Position numbers and translations under genes: made by a program
Shown: piece by piece, positions 22,657-30,193 of the stretch
How positions within the stretch are numbered: position 1 is the stretch's first letter
Layout of the letters: every line of letters begins with the position of its first letter
Notes under the pieces: model-generated
The model's database searches: none
Told to the model about the DNA's origin: nothing
What the model saw: only the letters and a program-made list of their open reading frames with translations
DNA from: Cyanobacteria bacterium OH_CDB_20
GTDB lineage: Bacteria > Cyanobacteriota > Vampirovibrionia > Gastranaerophilales > Gastranaerophilaceae
NCBI GenBank assembly: GCA_023415935.1
Contig: JAEZIX010000030.1
Coordinates: 1 to 33,720, forward strand
DNA: 33,720 bases
Direction: 5' to 3'

Positions 22657-22935
22657 ATGGAAGAACAAAAAATTATAGTAACACTTTCTGGTTGCGATAA
22701 AGTAGGTATTGTTGCCGAATTAACAGCAGCACTTGCAAAATACAATGTAAATATAGAAGATATCAAACAAACTATCATGCAAGATTATTTCGTCATGTTT
22801 TTGCTTGGTGATATCTCTAAATCAAAATATTCTTTTAATGAAATAAAAGAAGGTTTACTTGAGTTAGGCGAAAAACTTGGAATGGAACTCTGGGTTCAAA
22901 AGAAGCAAATCTTTGATAAAATGCATACAATATAA
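22657..22935 (+). CDS. ACT-domain protein, UPF0237 family
   Basis: 92 residues forming a single ACT domain: I-I-V-T-L-S-G-C-D-K-V-G-I-V-A-E-L-T-A-A-L, then V-N-I-E-D-I-K-Q-T-I. ACT domains bind small ligands, mostly amino acids, and regulate partners. The next gene, 22 bases on, is the UPF0210 protein, and this pair is conserved in many bacteria and archaea, so it likely regulates or pairs with that protein. The ribosome-binding site GGGAG stands twelve bases before the ATG, which is rather far; no other start fits. GATACAAT at 22623-22630 may be the -10 box. Confidence 0.9.
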   Translation: MEEQKIIVTLSGCDKVGIVAELTAALAKYNVNIEDIKQTIMQDYFVMFLLGDISKSKYSFNEIKEGLLELGEKLGMELWVQKKQIFDKMHTI

Positions 22936-22957
22936 AAACTAGAAAATAGGACACAAG

Positions 22958-24325
22958 ATGACTTTTATACAATCAGAATCAATACTTGAAACAATAAATA
23001 TGATTAAGGTTCAAAATCTTGATATTAGAACCGTAACTCTTTCGTTGAGTCTTAGAGACTGCTGCGGAGAAGATGTAAAAAAAGTCGGCGACAAAATATA
23101 TGACAAAATTCTAAGGTATGCAAAAAATCTAAGCTCTTATGCTCAAGAAATTGAAGATGAATATTCAATACCGATAGTAAACAAAAGAATTGCAATAACT
23201 CCGATTTCTCTAATTGGAGAGTCCTGCACAAACTGCGATTATGTTTATCTTGCAAAAATATTAGATAAAGCAGCAGAAGAAGTAGGTGTGGATTTCATTG
23301 GCGGTTTCAGCGCACTAGTTGAAAAAGGTTCAACAAAAGGCGACATTATGCTTATGAATTCAATACCTGAAGCTCTTGCTTCAACAAAAAAAATATGTTC
23401 TTCAATAAACCTTGCCTCTTCAAAAGCAGGCATAAATATGCATGCAGTTTTAAAAATGGCTGAAATAATAAAAGAATCAGCAAAACTCACAGCACAAGAA
23501 GACGGAATAGGTGCAGCAAAACTTGTATGCTTCTGCAACTCTCCTAACGATAATCCTTTTATGGCAGGAGCTTTTCACGGAATAGGAGAGCCTGAATGCG
23601 CATTAAATATTGGCGTTTCAGGACCAGGCGTTGTTAGAGCAGCAGTAGACGCTCTTCCTAAGGATGCTGATTTAAGTGAAGTTGCAAATAAAATTAAAAA
23701 AATTGCATTTAAAATAACCTCAACGGGCGAACTTATAGGAAGAGAAATGGCCGAAAAACTGGGCATTCCTTTTGGTGTAATTGATTTATCCCTTGCCCCA
23801 ACTCCTGCAATAGGAGATAGCGTTGCGGGAATTTTTCAGGCAATGGGGCTTGAACACGCAGGCGCCCATGGAACAACAGCAGCTTTAGCAATGCTTAACG
23901 ATGCTGTTAAAAAAGGCGGTATAATGGCAAGCTCACACGTTGGAGGTCTTTCTGGTGCTTTTATTCCAGTATCTGAAGATGCCGGAATGATTGAAGCGGC
24001 AAAAAATGGTTATTTAACCTTTGATAAACTTGAAGCAATGACTTCTGTTTGTTCTGTAGGTCTTGATATGATTGCAATTCCAGGAGATACCCCGACAGAC
24101 ACAATAGCAGGTATAATAGCAGATGAAATGGCAATCGGGATGATAAATAAAAAAACCACAGCAGTGAGAGTAATCCCTGTACCAGGCAAAAAAGTTGGCG
24201 ATTATGCAGTTTACGGAGGACTATTGGGCGAAGCTCCAATCATGCCTGTAAACAACCTATCTTCAACAGGTTTTGTAAGAAGAGCGGGAAGAATCCCTGC
24301 CCCTATTCACAGTTTAAACAATTAA
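22958..24325 (+). CDS. UPF0210/PFL-family protein (DUF711)
   Basis: 455 residues, the usual length for this family. It contains T-L-S-L-R-D-C-C near residue 30, a long glycine- and alanine-rich core (F-H-G-I-G-E-P-E-C-A-L-N-I-G-V-S-G-P-G-V-V), D-L-S-L-A-P-T-P-A-I-G-D-S-V-A, and V-I-P-V-P-G-K-K-V-G-D near the end. The fold is related to the glycyl-radical (pyruvate formate-lyase-like) barrel, though no glycyl radical activity is established for the family. AGGA stands six bases before the ATG. It follows the UPF0237 ACT protein directly and is followed by the dCMP deaminase gene 19 bases on, so the three probably form one transcript. Confidence 0.92.
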   Translation: MTFIQSESILETINMIKVQNLDIRTVTLSLSLRDCCGEDVKKVGDKIYDKILRYAKNLSSYAQEIEDEYSIPIVNKRIAITPISLIGESCTNCDYVYLAKILDKAAEEVGVDFIGGFSALVEKGSTKGDIMLMNSIPEALASTKKICSSINLASSKAGINMHAVLKMAEIIKESAKLTAQEDGIGAAKLVCFCNSPNDNPFMAGAFHGIGEPECALNIGVSGPGVVRAAVDALPKDADLSEVANKIKKIAFKITSTGELIGREMAEKLGIPFGVIDLSLAPTPAIGDSVAGIFQAMGLEHAGAHGTTAALAMLNDAVKKGGIMASSHVGGLSGAFIPVSEDAGMIEAAKNGYLTFDKLEAMTSVCSVGLDMIAIPGDTPTDTIAGIIADEMAIGMINKKTTAVRVIPVPGKKVGDYAVYGGLLGEAPIMPVNNLSSTGFVRRAGRIPAPIHSLNN

Positions 24326-24344
24326 CAATAAAGGATTTTTGACG

Positions 24345-24803
24345 ATGGTAAAAGAATGGAACGATTACTTTTTAGAAATTGCAAAAACATGCGCATCTCG
24401 CTCAAATTGTATTAGAGCGCAGGTTGGGGCTGTAATTGTAGGCGATGATAAAAAAATCAAAGCAACCGGATATAACGGAACACCCTCTAAAGTCATCTCT
24501 TGTATGGAAATAGGCAAATGTTACCGAATCGAAAACAACATTCCTTCAGGTACGATGTATGAGACTTGCAGAAGCATCCACGCAGAACAAAACGCCATTA
24601 TTCAGGCAGGTCAAGATAGGTGCAAAGACGGAACGATGTACATCTTTGGGCATGATTTCATCTGTATTTTGTGCAAAAGATTTATTGTGCAAGCAGGTAT
24701 AAAAGACGTTTATCTGAAAAAATCAGATATGTCCCCGATAAAATATGTTTCAGTTGAGGAAATAAGGCAAGAACTATCAAACGAACAGCTCGTAATAAAA
24801 TAG
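24345..24803 (+). CDS. dCMP deaminase family protein (ComEB-like)
   Basis: 152 residues. Zinc-site motifs of the cytidine/deoxycytidylate deaminase family: H-A-E-Q-N-A-I near residue 76 (zinc histidine, catalytic glutamate) and C-I-L-C near 104-107 (zinc cysteines). The usual proline before the first cysteine is isoleucine here. T-G-Y-N-G-T-P and C-R-S-I-H-A-E fit dCMP deaminases, which make dUMP for thymidylate synthesis. A TTG at 24339 is in frame, but AAGGA nine bases before the ATG at 24345 favours the ATG. The gene ends one base before the convergent csaB gene; no terminator is seen there. Confidence 0.88.
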   Translation: MVKEWNDYFLEIAKTCASRSNCIRAQVGAVIVGDDKKIKATGYNGTPSKVISCMEIGKCYRIENNIPSGTMYETCRSIHAEQNAIIQAGQDRCKDGTMYIFGHDFICILCKRFIVQAGIKDVYLKKSDMSPIKYVSVEEIRQELSNEQLVIK

Positions 24804-24804
24804 A

Positions 24805-25833
24805 TTAATTATCTAAAATAACTTCAAAAATAGGCTCAAAATCAAAACTTTTTGAGTCTGTTTTTTGTTTTACAGCTTCTAAATCAAAGTTAGAAAGTGA
24901 CTCAACTGCAGTTTTTATCTTATCTTTTTCATTTAAATTTACATATGGGATTTGAAATTCATCAGCAAGTTTTTCAACTTTTGCATCATAGCTCAACGGC
25001 AACGTAGGAATTCCATATTTTAAAGAGAGAAGGCAAGCATGAAATCTCATTCCGATAAGAACATCAAGACACCTGAAAGATTCAATAATTTCCTGATTTT
25101 TAAGCCCTGAAAGCAGTGTTGTTTTTGTGTCTTTATTTAAAAGAGTAAGAAAATTTTGGAATTTCTTACATACAGCTAAATCTTGAGAATCCTGAAAAGA
25201 ATATATGTAAATTTCTTTATCTGAATATTTTTCACTTACTTCTCTTGCAAGGGTATTAACAAAGTCATCAGTAAGAGTTTTCCAACTTCTTAGCTGAATA
25301 CCCACTCTTCCTTTCGGATTTTTTTCAAGCAGATCAAGACTCCACAATGGATCATCAACAAGTCTTGGGTTAAGTCCCCAGCCTCTTAGCAAGAAAACGC
25401 TTTTCTCATCTCTTACACTCAAATATGATGAGTTTTTAAGCAAAATCTTTGTTAAAAATCTTGCGAAAGGATTGTTGATTGGACCAATACCTTGCGCAAA
25501 GATAACAACTTTTTTACCAAGAATAAGAGCAGTGAATATGACAAAAAGGTAGTAAAGAAGACTCTTTAAACTTGTCACGTCTTGTAAAAGGCTTCCGCCG
25601 CCTGAGATTAAAACATCAGTATTTAGTAAATTTACAAAAACTTTGGGAATATTAAAGGTTTTAATAGCTTTAACATCATAAAAAGAAGATGTTTTTTCAG
25701 GATTACTTGAAAAAACAGTAATTTCAACTTTATTTCCTAAAGATTTAAGATTTTGCACTAAAATGCTTAAGATCCCCTCATCTCCAAAGTTGTCAAAACC
25801 ATAATATCCTGAAATACTAACTTTTTTAGTCAT
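24805..25833 (-). CDS. csaB: Polysaccharide pyruvyl transferase CsaB
   Basis: 342 residues. S-G-Y-Y-G-F-D-N-F-G-D-E-G-I-L at residues 7-21, L-I-S-G-G-G-S-L-L-Q-D near 74, F-A-Q-G-I-G-P-I, and the late G-M-R-F-H-A-C-L-L-S-L-K-Y-G-I-P are characteristic blocks of CsaB/WcaK pyruvyl transferases. In Firmicutes CsaB adds ketal-pyruvate to a secondary cell-wall polymer that anchors SLH-domain proteins. In the cyanobacterial lineage the same job at the outer-membrane/peptidoglycan link is likely. The ATG lies inside the end of the PfkB kinase gene (eight-base overlap) with AAGG upstream, so both are translated from one message. Confidence 0.9.
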   Translation of the reverse strand: MTKKVSISGYYGFDNFGDEGILSILVQNLKSLGNKVEITVFSSNPEKTSSFYDVKAIKTFNIPKVFVNLLNTDVLISGGGSLLQDVTSLKSLLYYLFVIFTALILGKKVVIFAQGIGPINNPFARFLTKILLKNSSYLSVRDEKSVFLLRGWGLNPRLVDDPLWSLDLLEKNPKGRVGIQLRSWKTLTDDFVNTLAREVSEKYSDKEIYIYSFQDSQDLAVCKKFQNFLTLLNKDTKTTLLSGLKNQEIIESFRCLDVLIGMRFHACLLSLKYGIPTLPLSYDAKVEKLADEFQIPYVNLNEKDKIKTAVESLSNFDLEAVKQKTDSKSFDFEPIFEVILDN

Positions 25834-26773
25834 TTGCGCCCTTATATAAAGAATAGACTTTTTCTTTAGAAGGTATTGATTTTATAGCACCTATGTTATG
25901 AGCTTGCAATCCTGCAAGTATTGACGCAAGTTTTACTGCTTCAAACGGCGTCAAACCTGACGCTAAGCCGTGCAGAAAACCTCCATTAAAAGCATCCCCA
26001 GCACCTGTCGTATCAATAATATTTTCTGTTGTATGGTATTTTGTGAAAGTAACTTCACCTTGATAGCCCACATAATATCCTTTTTCAACAAATGTTTTTA
26101 TGACTACAATAGAAATTCCTTTATCCCAAAGATGTTTCATAATCATATCAATAGAGGCCATCTCAAGTATTTTAGCTGAATCATTATTCAGATTTAAGAA
26201 AAGAATATCAATTAAACCATCAACTTCTTCAAAGGCTTCTTTAGCCTCTTCAGGTGACCAAATATGCTTGTTATAATTAGGGTCATAAGCTATTTGAACA
26301 TTATTTTCTTTTGCAATTGTGAATGCTTTTTTCACTGTTTCTTTTGCAGATAAGGAAAGCGATTGTGTAAGCCCTGTTGTATAAATATAAGAGGCACTTT
26401 TAATATAATCTGCTGAAATATCATCAATAGAAAGTTTAGTCCCTGCTGTTTTTTTTCTGTAGCAAGCAAATTCTTTGTCTGCATTTTTGGGTCTAGCTAT
26501 AAAGTAAACACCGTTAACGCCTTCAATTAATTTAACTTGAGAAACATCAAGTCCTTCAGATTGCCAACTATCTAAAAGAAAGTCTTTAAAACTGTCAGCT
26601 CCAACCTTTGAAATGTAGCCTACTTTAGAGCCCATTTTTAAGGCAGCAACAGCAGTAGTAATATTATCTCCGCCATAGTCTTTATCTAAAGATTTTGCAT
26701 AAGTTAGGCTCTCATCGCAAGAAAGTTCGATGAGGCTTTCACCCAGTGTAATTATGTCTAATTTTTCTAACAT
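25826..26773 (-). CDS. PfkB-family carbohydrate kinase (2-keto-3-deoxygluconate kinase-like)
   Basis: 315 residues. The N-terminal motif I-I-T-L-G-E-S-L-I-E-L, K-D-Y-G-G-D-N-I-T-T-A-V-A-A-L near residue 34, and the catalytic motif D-T-T-G-A-G-D-A-F-N-G-G-F near 260 (base-catalyst aspartate in G-A-G-D) define the PfkB/ribokinase family. The closest look is KdgK-like sugar-acid kinase or fructokinase; the substrate cannot be read from sequence. The frame starts at 26794, but AGGA six bases before the ATG at 26773 fixes the start. The overlap with csaB suggests joint expression, though a shared pathway is not obvious. Confidence 0.88.
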   Translation of the reverse strand: MLEKLDIITLGESLIELSCDESLTYAKSLDKDYGGDNITTAVAALKMGSKVGYISKVGADSFKDFLLDSWQSEGLDVSQVKLIEGVNGVYFIARPKNADKEFACYRKKTAGTKLSIDDISADYIKSASYIYTTGLTQSLSLSAKETVKKAFTIAKENNVQIAYDPNYNKHIWSPEEAKEAFEEVDGLIDILFLNLNNDSAKILEMASIDMIMKHLWDKGISIVVIKTFVEKGYYVGYQGEVTFTKYHTTENIIDTTGAGDAFNGGFLHGLASGLTPFEAVKLASILAGLQAHNIGAIKSIPSKEKVYSLYKGAND

Positions 26774-26828
26774 TTCAATTCCTAATTTCTGCATTTAAGT
26801 TAACAGAAAATGAAAAATTGGTCAAATT

Positions 26829-27611
26829 TTAGTTAAAATTAACCAATTTTAATGAACAATCTTTCGGTTCATGCTCATTTTTAATAATAGCAAGTCTTTT
26901 TTTAACGTCCATTGAATTTTTTGAACGTGGTTTTAATTCTAAAAATTTCTTATAATACCTTACTGCAGAAATTTTCTCTCCCAATTTGTCATAACAAATT
27001 CCAATACCTAAATAAGCTCTATAATAATCAGGATTTATTTTAAGTATTTTTCTAAACACAACAGCAGATTCTTTATAGTCTTCCATATTCATATAAAGTG
27101 CAGCTTTTTGCGCATATGCTCTTATAAAAGAAGGCTGAGTTTCTATGATTTTTTGGTAAATCATAAGAGACATATCGGTTTCATCCGCCATTTCATGAGC
27201 TATTGCAAGCTGTATTTGGACCTCAAGATTGTTTGGATTTAGCTTTATAGAATTTACGAAAGCTTTTATAGCCTTACAAAATTCACCCTTAACAAGATGG
27301 CAAATTCCAAGTTCGTGATAGATATCTGCATCAAAACAAGAAAGTTCTTTAGCTTTTTTAAAGGCATCTATTGCTTTGTCATAGCATTTAAGGTGTTTAT
27401 ATGCTAAACCTAAACCATAATAAGACTTAGGGTTTTTTCTGTTAACCAAGATTGAGTTTAAATAAGATTTTACAGCATCTTTATGAAGATTTTTAAGCCT
27501 AAAAGTATCACCTGCAATGAAAAAATCATAGGCAACACCTGAAAGATGGCTGTTACTTTTAAATAAAAAGTCTTTTAAATCTTTGCTTTTACCTTCATAC
27601 TTGATAACCAA
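26829..27611 (-). CDS. Tetratricopeptide-repeat protein, 260 aa
   Basis: About six TPR units of 34 residues fill the protein. The typical pattern appears as S-Y-Y-G-L-G-L-A-Y-K-H-L-K-C-Y-D-K-A-I-D-A-F near residue 62, then Y-H-E-L-G-I-C-H-L, and Y-L-G-I-G-I-C-Y-D-K-L-G-E near the end. TPR arrays are protein-binding scaffolds. There is no signal peptide or membrane span, so it is cytosolic. The start is a TTG with GGGAG eight bases upstream; no ATG lies near. It stands between asnS (behind a terminator) and the PfkB/csaB pair, in the same direction. Its partner cannot be inferred. Confidence 0.88.
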   Translation of the reverse strand: MVIKYEGKSKDLKDFLFKSNSHLSGVAYDFFIAGDTFRLKNLHKDAVKSYLNSILVNRKNPKSYYGLGLAYKHLKCYDKAIDAFKKAKELSCFDADIYHELGICHLVKGEFCKAIKAFVNSIKLNPNNLEVQIQLAIAHEMADETDMSLMIYQKIIETQPSFIRAYAQKAALYMNMEDYKESAVVFRKILKINPDYYRAYLGIGICYDKLGEKISAVRYYKKFLELKPRSKNSMDVKKRLAIIKNEHEPKDCSLKLVNFN

Positions 27612-27699
27612 GAAACTCTCTCCCGAAAATATATACAGTCCAGTAATTTTATTCTAAGGAAAGTCGGGTTTGAATGTATCAACCCTGAGATTAAACTTA

Positions 27700-27732
27700 A
27701 ACAAAAAAAGATTGACCAATGGGTCAATCTTT
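27700..27732 (-). terminator. Terminator of asnS
   Basis: AAAGATTGACC and GGTCAATCTTT form an 11-pair stem around AATG; on the minus strand it is followed by seven T. It lies 37 bases past the asnS stop codon. Confidence 0.88.
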
Positions 27733-27768
27733 CAAATTTATGTATAAAATTTTAATTACTTATGAAAA

Positions 27769-29052
27769 TTAAGGTCTGATTCTATCCATAAGTCTTGGGA
27801 ACGGAATTGTTTCTCTAACGTGGTGAAGCCCGCAAATCCAAGCAACCGTTCTTTCTATACCTAGTCCAAAACCTGCGTGAGGAACTGAGCCATATTTTCT
27901 TAAATCTAAATACCAATCAAAGACTTCTTCAGATAGTCCGTGTTCTTTAATTTTAGCTTTTAGTTTTTCAAGGTCAGATTCTCTTTCGCCGCCGCCTATC
28001 ATCTCACCGTAACCTTCAGGCGCAATAACATCAACGCAAGCAGCCTTATCGCCTTCTTGTTTCATATAGAATGCTTTTATAGACATTGGATAATGGTGAA
28101 TCATAACAGGTCTATCGAACTCTTCTGAAATAAGGGTTTCTTCGTCCCCGCCAAAATCTTCACCCCAAGGTGTATCATTTCCTTTTTTATGCAGGATTTC
28201 AATCGCCTCATCGTAAGTTATCCTTGGGAAAGGACGTTTTATATTATCAAGTTTTGAAATATCTCTTTCTAAAGTTTCAAGGTCTGCTCTATTGTGTTCA
28301 ACAACCTGTCCTACAATATATTCAACAAATTCTTCAGCTAAATCCATATCATCATAAATGTCAGCAAAAGCAACTTCTGGTTCAACCATCCAAAATTCTG
28401 TTAAATGACGTCTGGTTTTTGATTTTTCAGCCCTAAAAGTTGGTCCAAAACAATATGCCTTGCCGACCGCCATAGCAGCTGCTTCCATATATAATTGTCC
28501 AGATTGGGTCAAATATGCTTTTTCGTCAAAATAATCAACTTCAAAAAGGTTTGTTGTTCCTTCGCAAGCGTTTGGCGTAAATATTGGAGCATCAACAAGC
28601 GTAAAACCTTTATTGTCAAAGAAATCACGAACTGATTTAATTATTCTGTGTCTTACATTTAAAATTGCTCTTTGTCTTAAAGAACGAAGCCACAGGTGCC
28701 TGTGTTCCATAAGAAAGTGTGTTCCGTGTTCTTTTGGCGTAATAGGATAGTCAACTGCTTCAGATATGATTTTAACATCTGTAGCATCAAGCTCATACCC
28801 AATTTTCGAACGGTCGTGCTTTTTAACTGTTCCTGTTACTTCAATAGAAGATTCTTGAGTAATTTTATCTGCTAAAGCAAAAACATCATCAGAAACATTT
28901 CCTTTAAAAACAACCGCTTGGATTTCTCCTGAGCCGTCTCTTATTTGAAGAAAATGAAGTTTACCGCTTGAACGCTTGTTGTAAAGCCAACCTTGGAGTT
29001 TTATCTCCTTGCCTTCATAGTTTTTGATTTCATCGATAAATATTTTTTTCAT
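27769..29052 (-). CDS. asnS: Asparaginyl-tRNA synthetase
   Basis: 427 residues from the chosen start. An N-terminal OB-fold anticodon-binding domain (L-Q-G-W-L-Y-N-K-R-S-S-G-K-L-H-F-L, residues 18-34) precedes a class II catalytic domain with motif 2 F-R-A-E-K-S-K-T-R-R-H-L-T-E-F-W-M and motif 3 G-F-G-L-G-I-E-R-T. P-K-E-H-G-T-H-F-L and R-H-L-T-E-F identify the asparaginyl over the aspartyl enzyme. It charges tRNA-Asn in the cytosol. The frame is open from 29103, but the ATG at 29052 has GGAAGG seven bases upstream and gives the family start. Stand-alone gene with its own terminator, divergent from the ABC ATPase. Confidence 0.95.
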   Translation of the reverse strand: MKKIFIDEIKNYEGKEIKLQGWLYNKRSSGKLHFLQIRDGSGEIQAVVFKGNVSDDVFALADKITQESSIEVTGTVKKHDRSKIGYELDATDVKIISEAVDYPITPKEHGTHFLMEHRHLWLRSLRQRAILNVRHRIIKSVRDFFDNKGFTLVDAPIFTPNACEGTTNLFEVDYFDEKAYLTQSGQLYMEAAAMAVGKAYCFGPTFRAEKSKTRRHLTEFWMVEPEVAFADIYDDMDLAEEFVEYIVGQVVEHNRADLETLERDISKLDNIKRPFPRITYDEAIEILHKKGNDTPWGEDFGGDEETLISEEFDRPVMIHHYPMSIKAFYMKQEGDKAACVDVIAPEGYGEMIGGGERESDLEKLKAKIKEHGLSEEVFDWYLDLRKYGSVPHAGFGLGIERTVAWICGLHHVRETIPFPRLMDRIRP

Positions 29053-29150
29053 AAAATCGCCTTCCGTTAACACATATAAAATTTCACAAATCAATATTAA
29101 CACAATTTTAAAGGCGAGTGTTATACTAAATTATAAAATCGGAAGAAAAT

Positions 29151-29966
29151 ATGGAAAAAGTTGAAGAAAATTACGCTGTAAATATAGAGAATGCAACAAT
29201 TTTAATAAATAACAATGAGATTTTGCACAATATTTCTTTAAAAATCAAAGAAGGCGAAAAATATTTTATATTAGGCGCAAACGGGGCAGGAAAAACAACC
29301 CTTGTAAAACTTATACTTGGCTATTTATGGGCAAAGTATGATGCTAAATCCGAAGCAAAAGTTGAGGTTTTAGGAAACAAATTCGGAAGATGCGATATTA
29401 ACAAGGTAAGAAAACAAATCGCCTGGGTAAGCCCGTTTATCCAAAAATACCTTCAACAAGGAAGCAGTGGAGTTGATACAATTTTATCAGGAAAAGAAGG
29501 TTTTTTAGGCTTTTTTAGGCACGCCTCTGAAGAAGAACTTGAAGAAGTAAAAAAACTTCTTACTTCACTTGATGCACTTCATCTTGCAAATAAAAAAATT
29601 CTTGAAATGTCATCTGGCGAACAAATGAAAATCCTTATTGCAAGAGCTTTATTCACAAAGCCAAAACTTATGATTTTAGATGAACCAAACGTGTTTTTAG
29701 ACATTAAAGAACGTGAAAAATTCTTAAACATAATAGAAAAAATTGCTACTGAAAACCCTAATTTAACAATAATTTTTATCTCCCAAAGAATTGAAGACAT
29801 TCTGCCGGTTTTTAATAAAGGCTTAATTCTAAAAGACGGGAAAATTGATACAACAGGCACAAGAAAAGAGATTTTAACAGAAGAAAATCTAAAAAACGTG
29901 TTCGGAGTCAATATAAAACTAATCGAAACTAAAGATTCAAGACTCTGGTGCGTGGTTGAAAAATAG
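29151..29966 (+). CDS. ABC-type ATP-binding protein
   Basis: 271 residues, a single nucleotide-binding domain: Walker A G-A-N-G-A-G-K-T-T at about residues 43-51, Q-loop region I-A-W-V-S-P-F-I-Q, signature M-S-S-G-E-Q-M-K-I near 150, and Walker B L-M-I-L-D-E-P near 176. At the H-loop position the sequence reads F-I-S-Q-R-I-E-D, so the switch histidine is replaced by glutamine. No membrane partner is encoded nearby, so it could be an orphan ATPase of an importer or an ModF/YlmA-like soluble ATPase. The substrate is unknown. It diverges from asnS with 98 bases between start codons. Confidence 0.88.
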   Translation: MEKVEENYAVNIENATILINNNEILHNISLKIKEGEKYFILGANGAGKTTLVKLILGYLWAKYDAKSEAKVEVLGNKFGRCDINKVRKQIAWVSPFIQKYLQQGSSGVDTILSGKEGFLGFFRHASEEELEEVKKLLTSLDALHLANKKILEMSSGEQMKILIARALFTKPKLMILDEPNVFLDIKEREKFLNIIEKIATENPNLTIIFISQRIEDILPVFNKGLILKDGKIDTTGTRKEILTEENLKNVFGVNIKLIETKDSRLWCVVEK

Positions 29967-29974
29967 TAACAAAA

Positions 29975-30070
29975 TTGCCCGAACAATTTTCGTGGTAGCG
30001 AAAATTGAGAGTGGCGCCTACAAAAGGTGGGCAAGATGGCGGAAGCGATGAGCTTTCGACAGCATGCGAC
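29975..30070 (+). repeat. GC-rich structured repeat, copy 2, upstream of fusA
   Basis: TTGCCC (29975-29980) pairs with GGGCAA (30029-30034), enclosing the perfect nine-pair hairpin CAATTTTCG-6-CGAAAATTG (29984-30007) and a smaller GCGCCT/AGGT stem. Then follows CGGAAGC-GATGA-GCTTTCG as a third hairpin. The block GGCGGAAGCG-A-TGAGCTTTCG and the leading TTGCCC are shared with copy 1 at 17072-17211. It lies in the 227-base gap before fusA. It may be a dispersed element or part of the fusA leader RNA; the shared copy argues for an element. Confidence 0.6.
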
Positions 30071-30193
30071 ACTAGATTATATTAAGCCCCATTTAAAAAT
30101 TTGTTTAAAAAATTTTATGTTTATGCAAAAATGTATGTAAGATGGCGAATAGCTATAAAATTAAGTATGTATAAGTAATAAAGGAAAACAAAA

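Noticed and set aside
29579..30034. 151-residue minus-strand reading frame
   Set aside because: It is antisense to the ABC ATPase gene and enters the GC-rich repeat; no start signal or domain.
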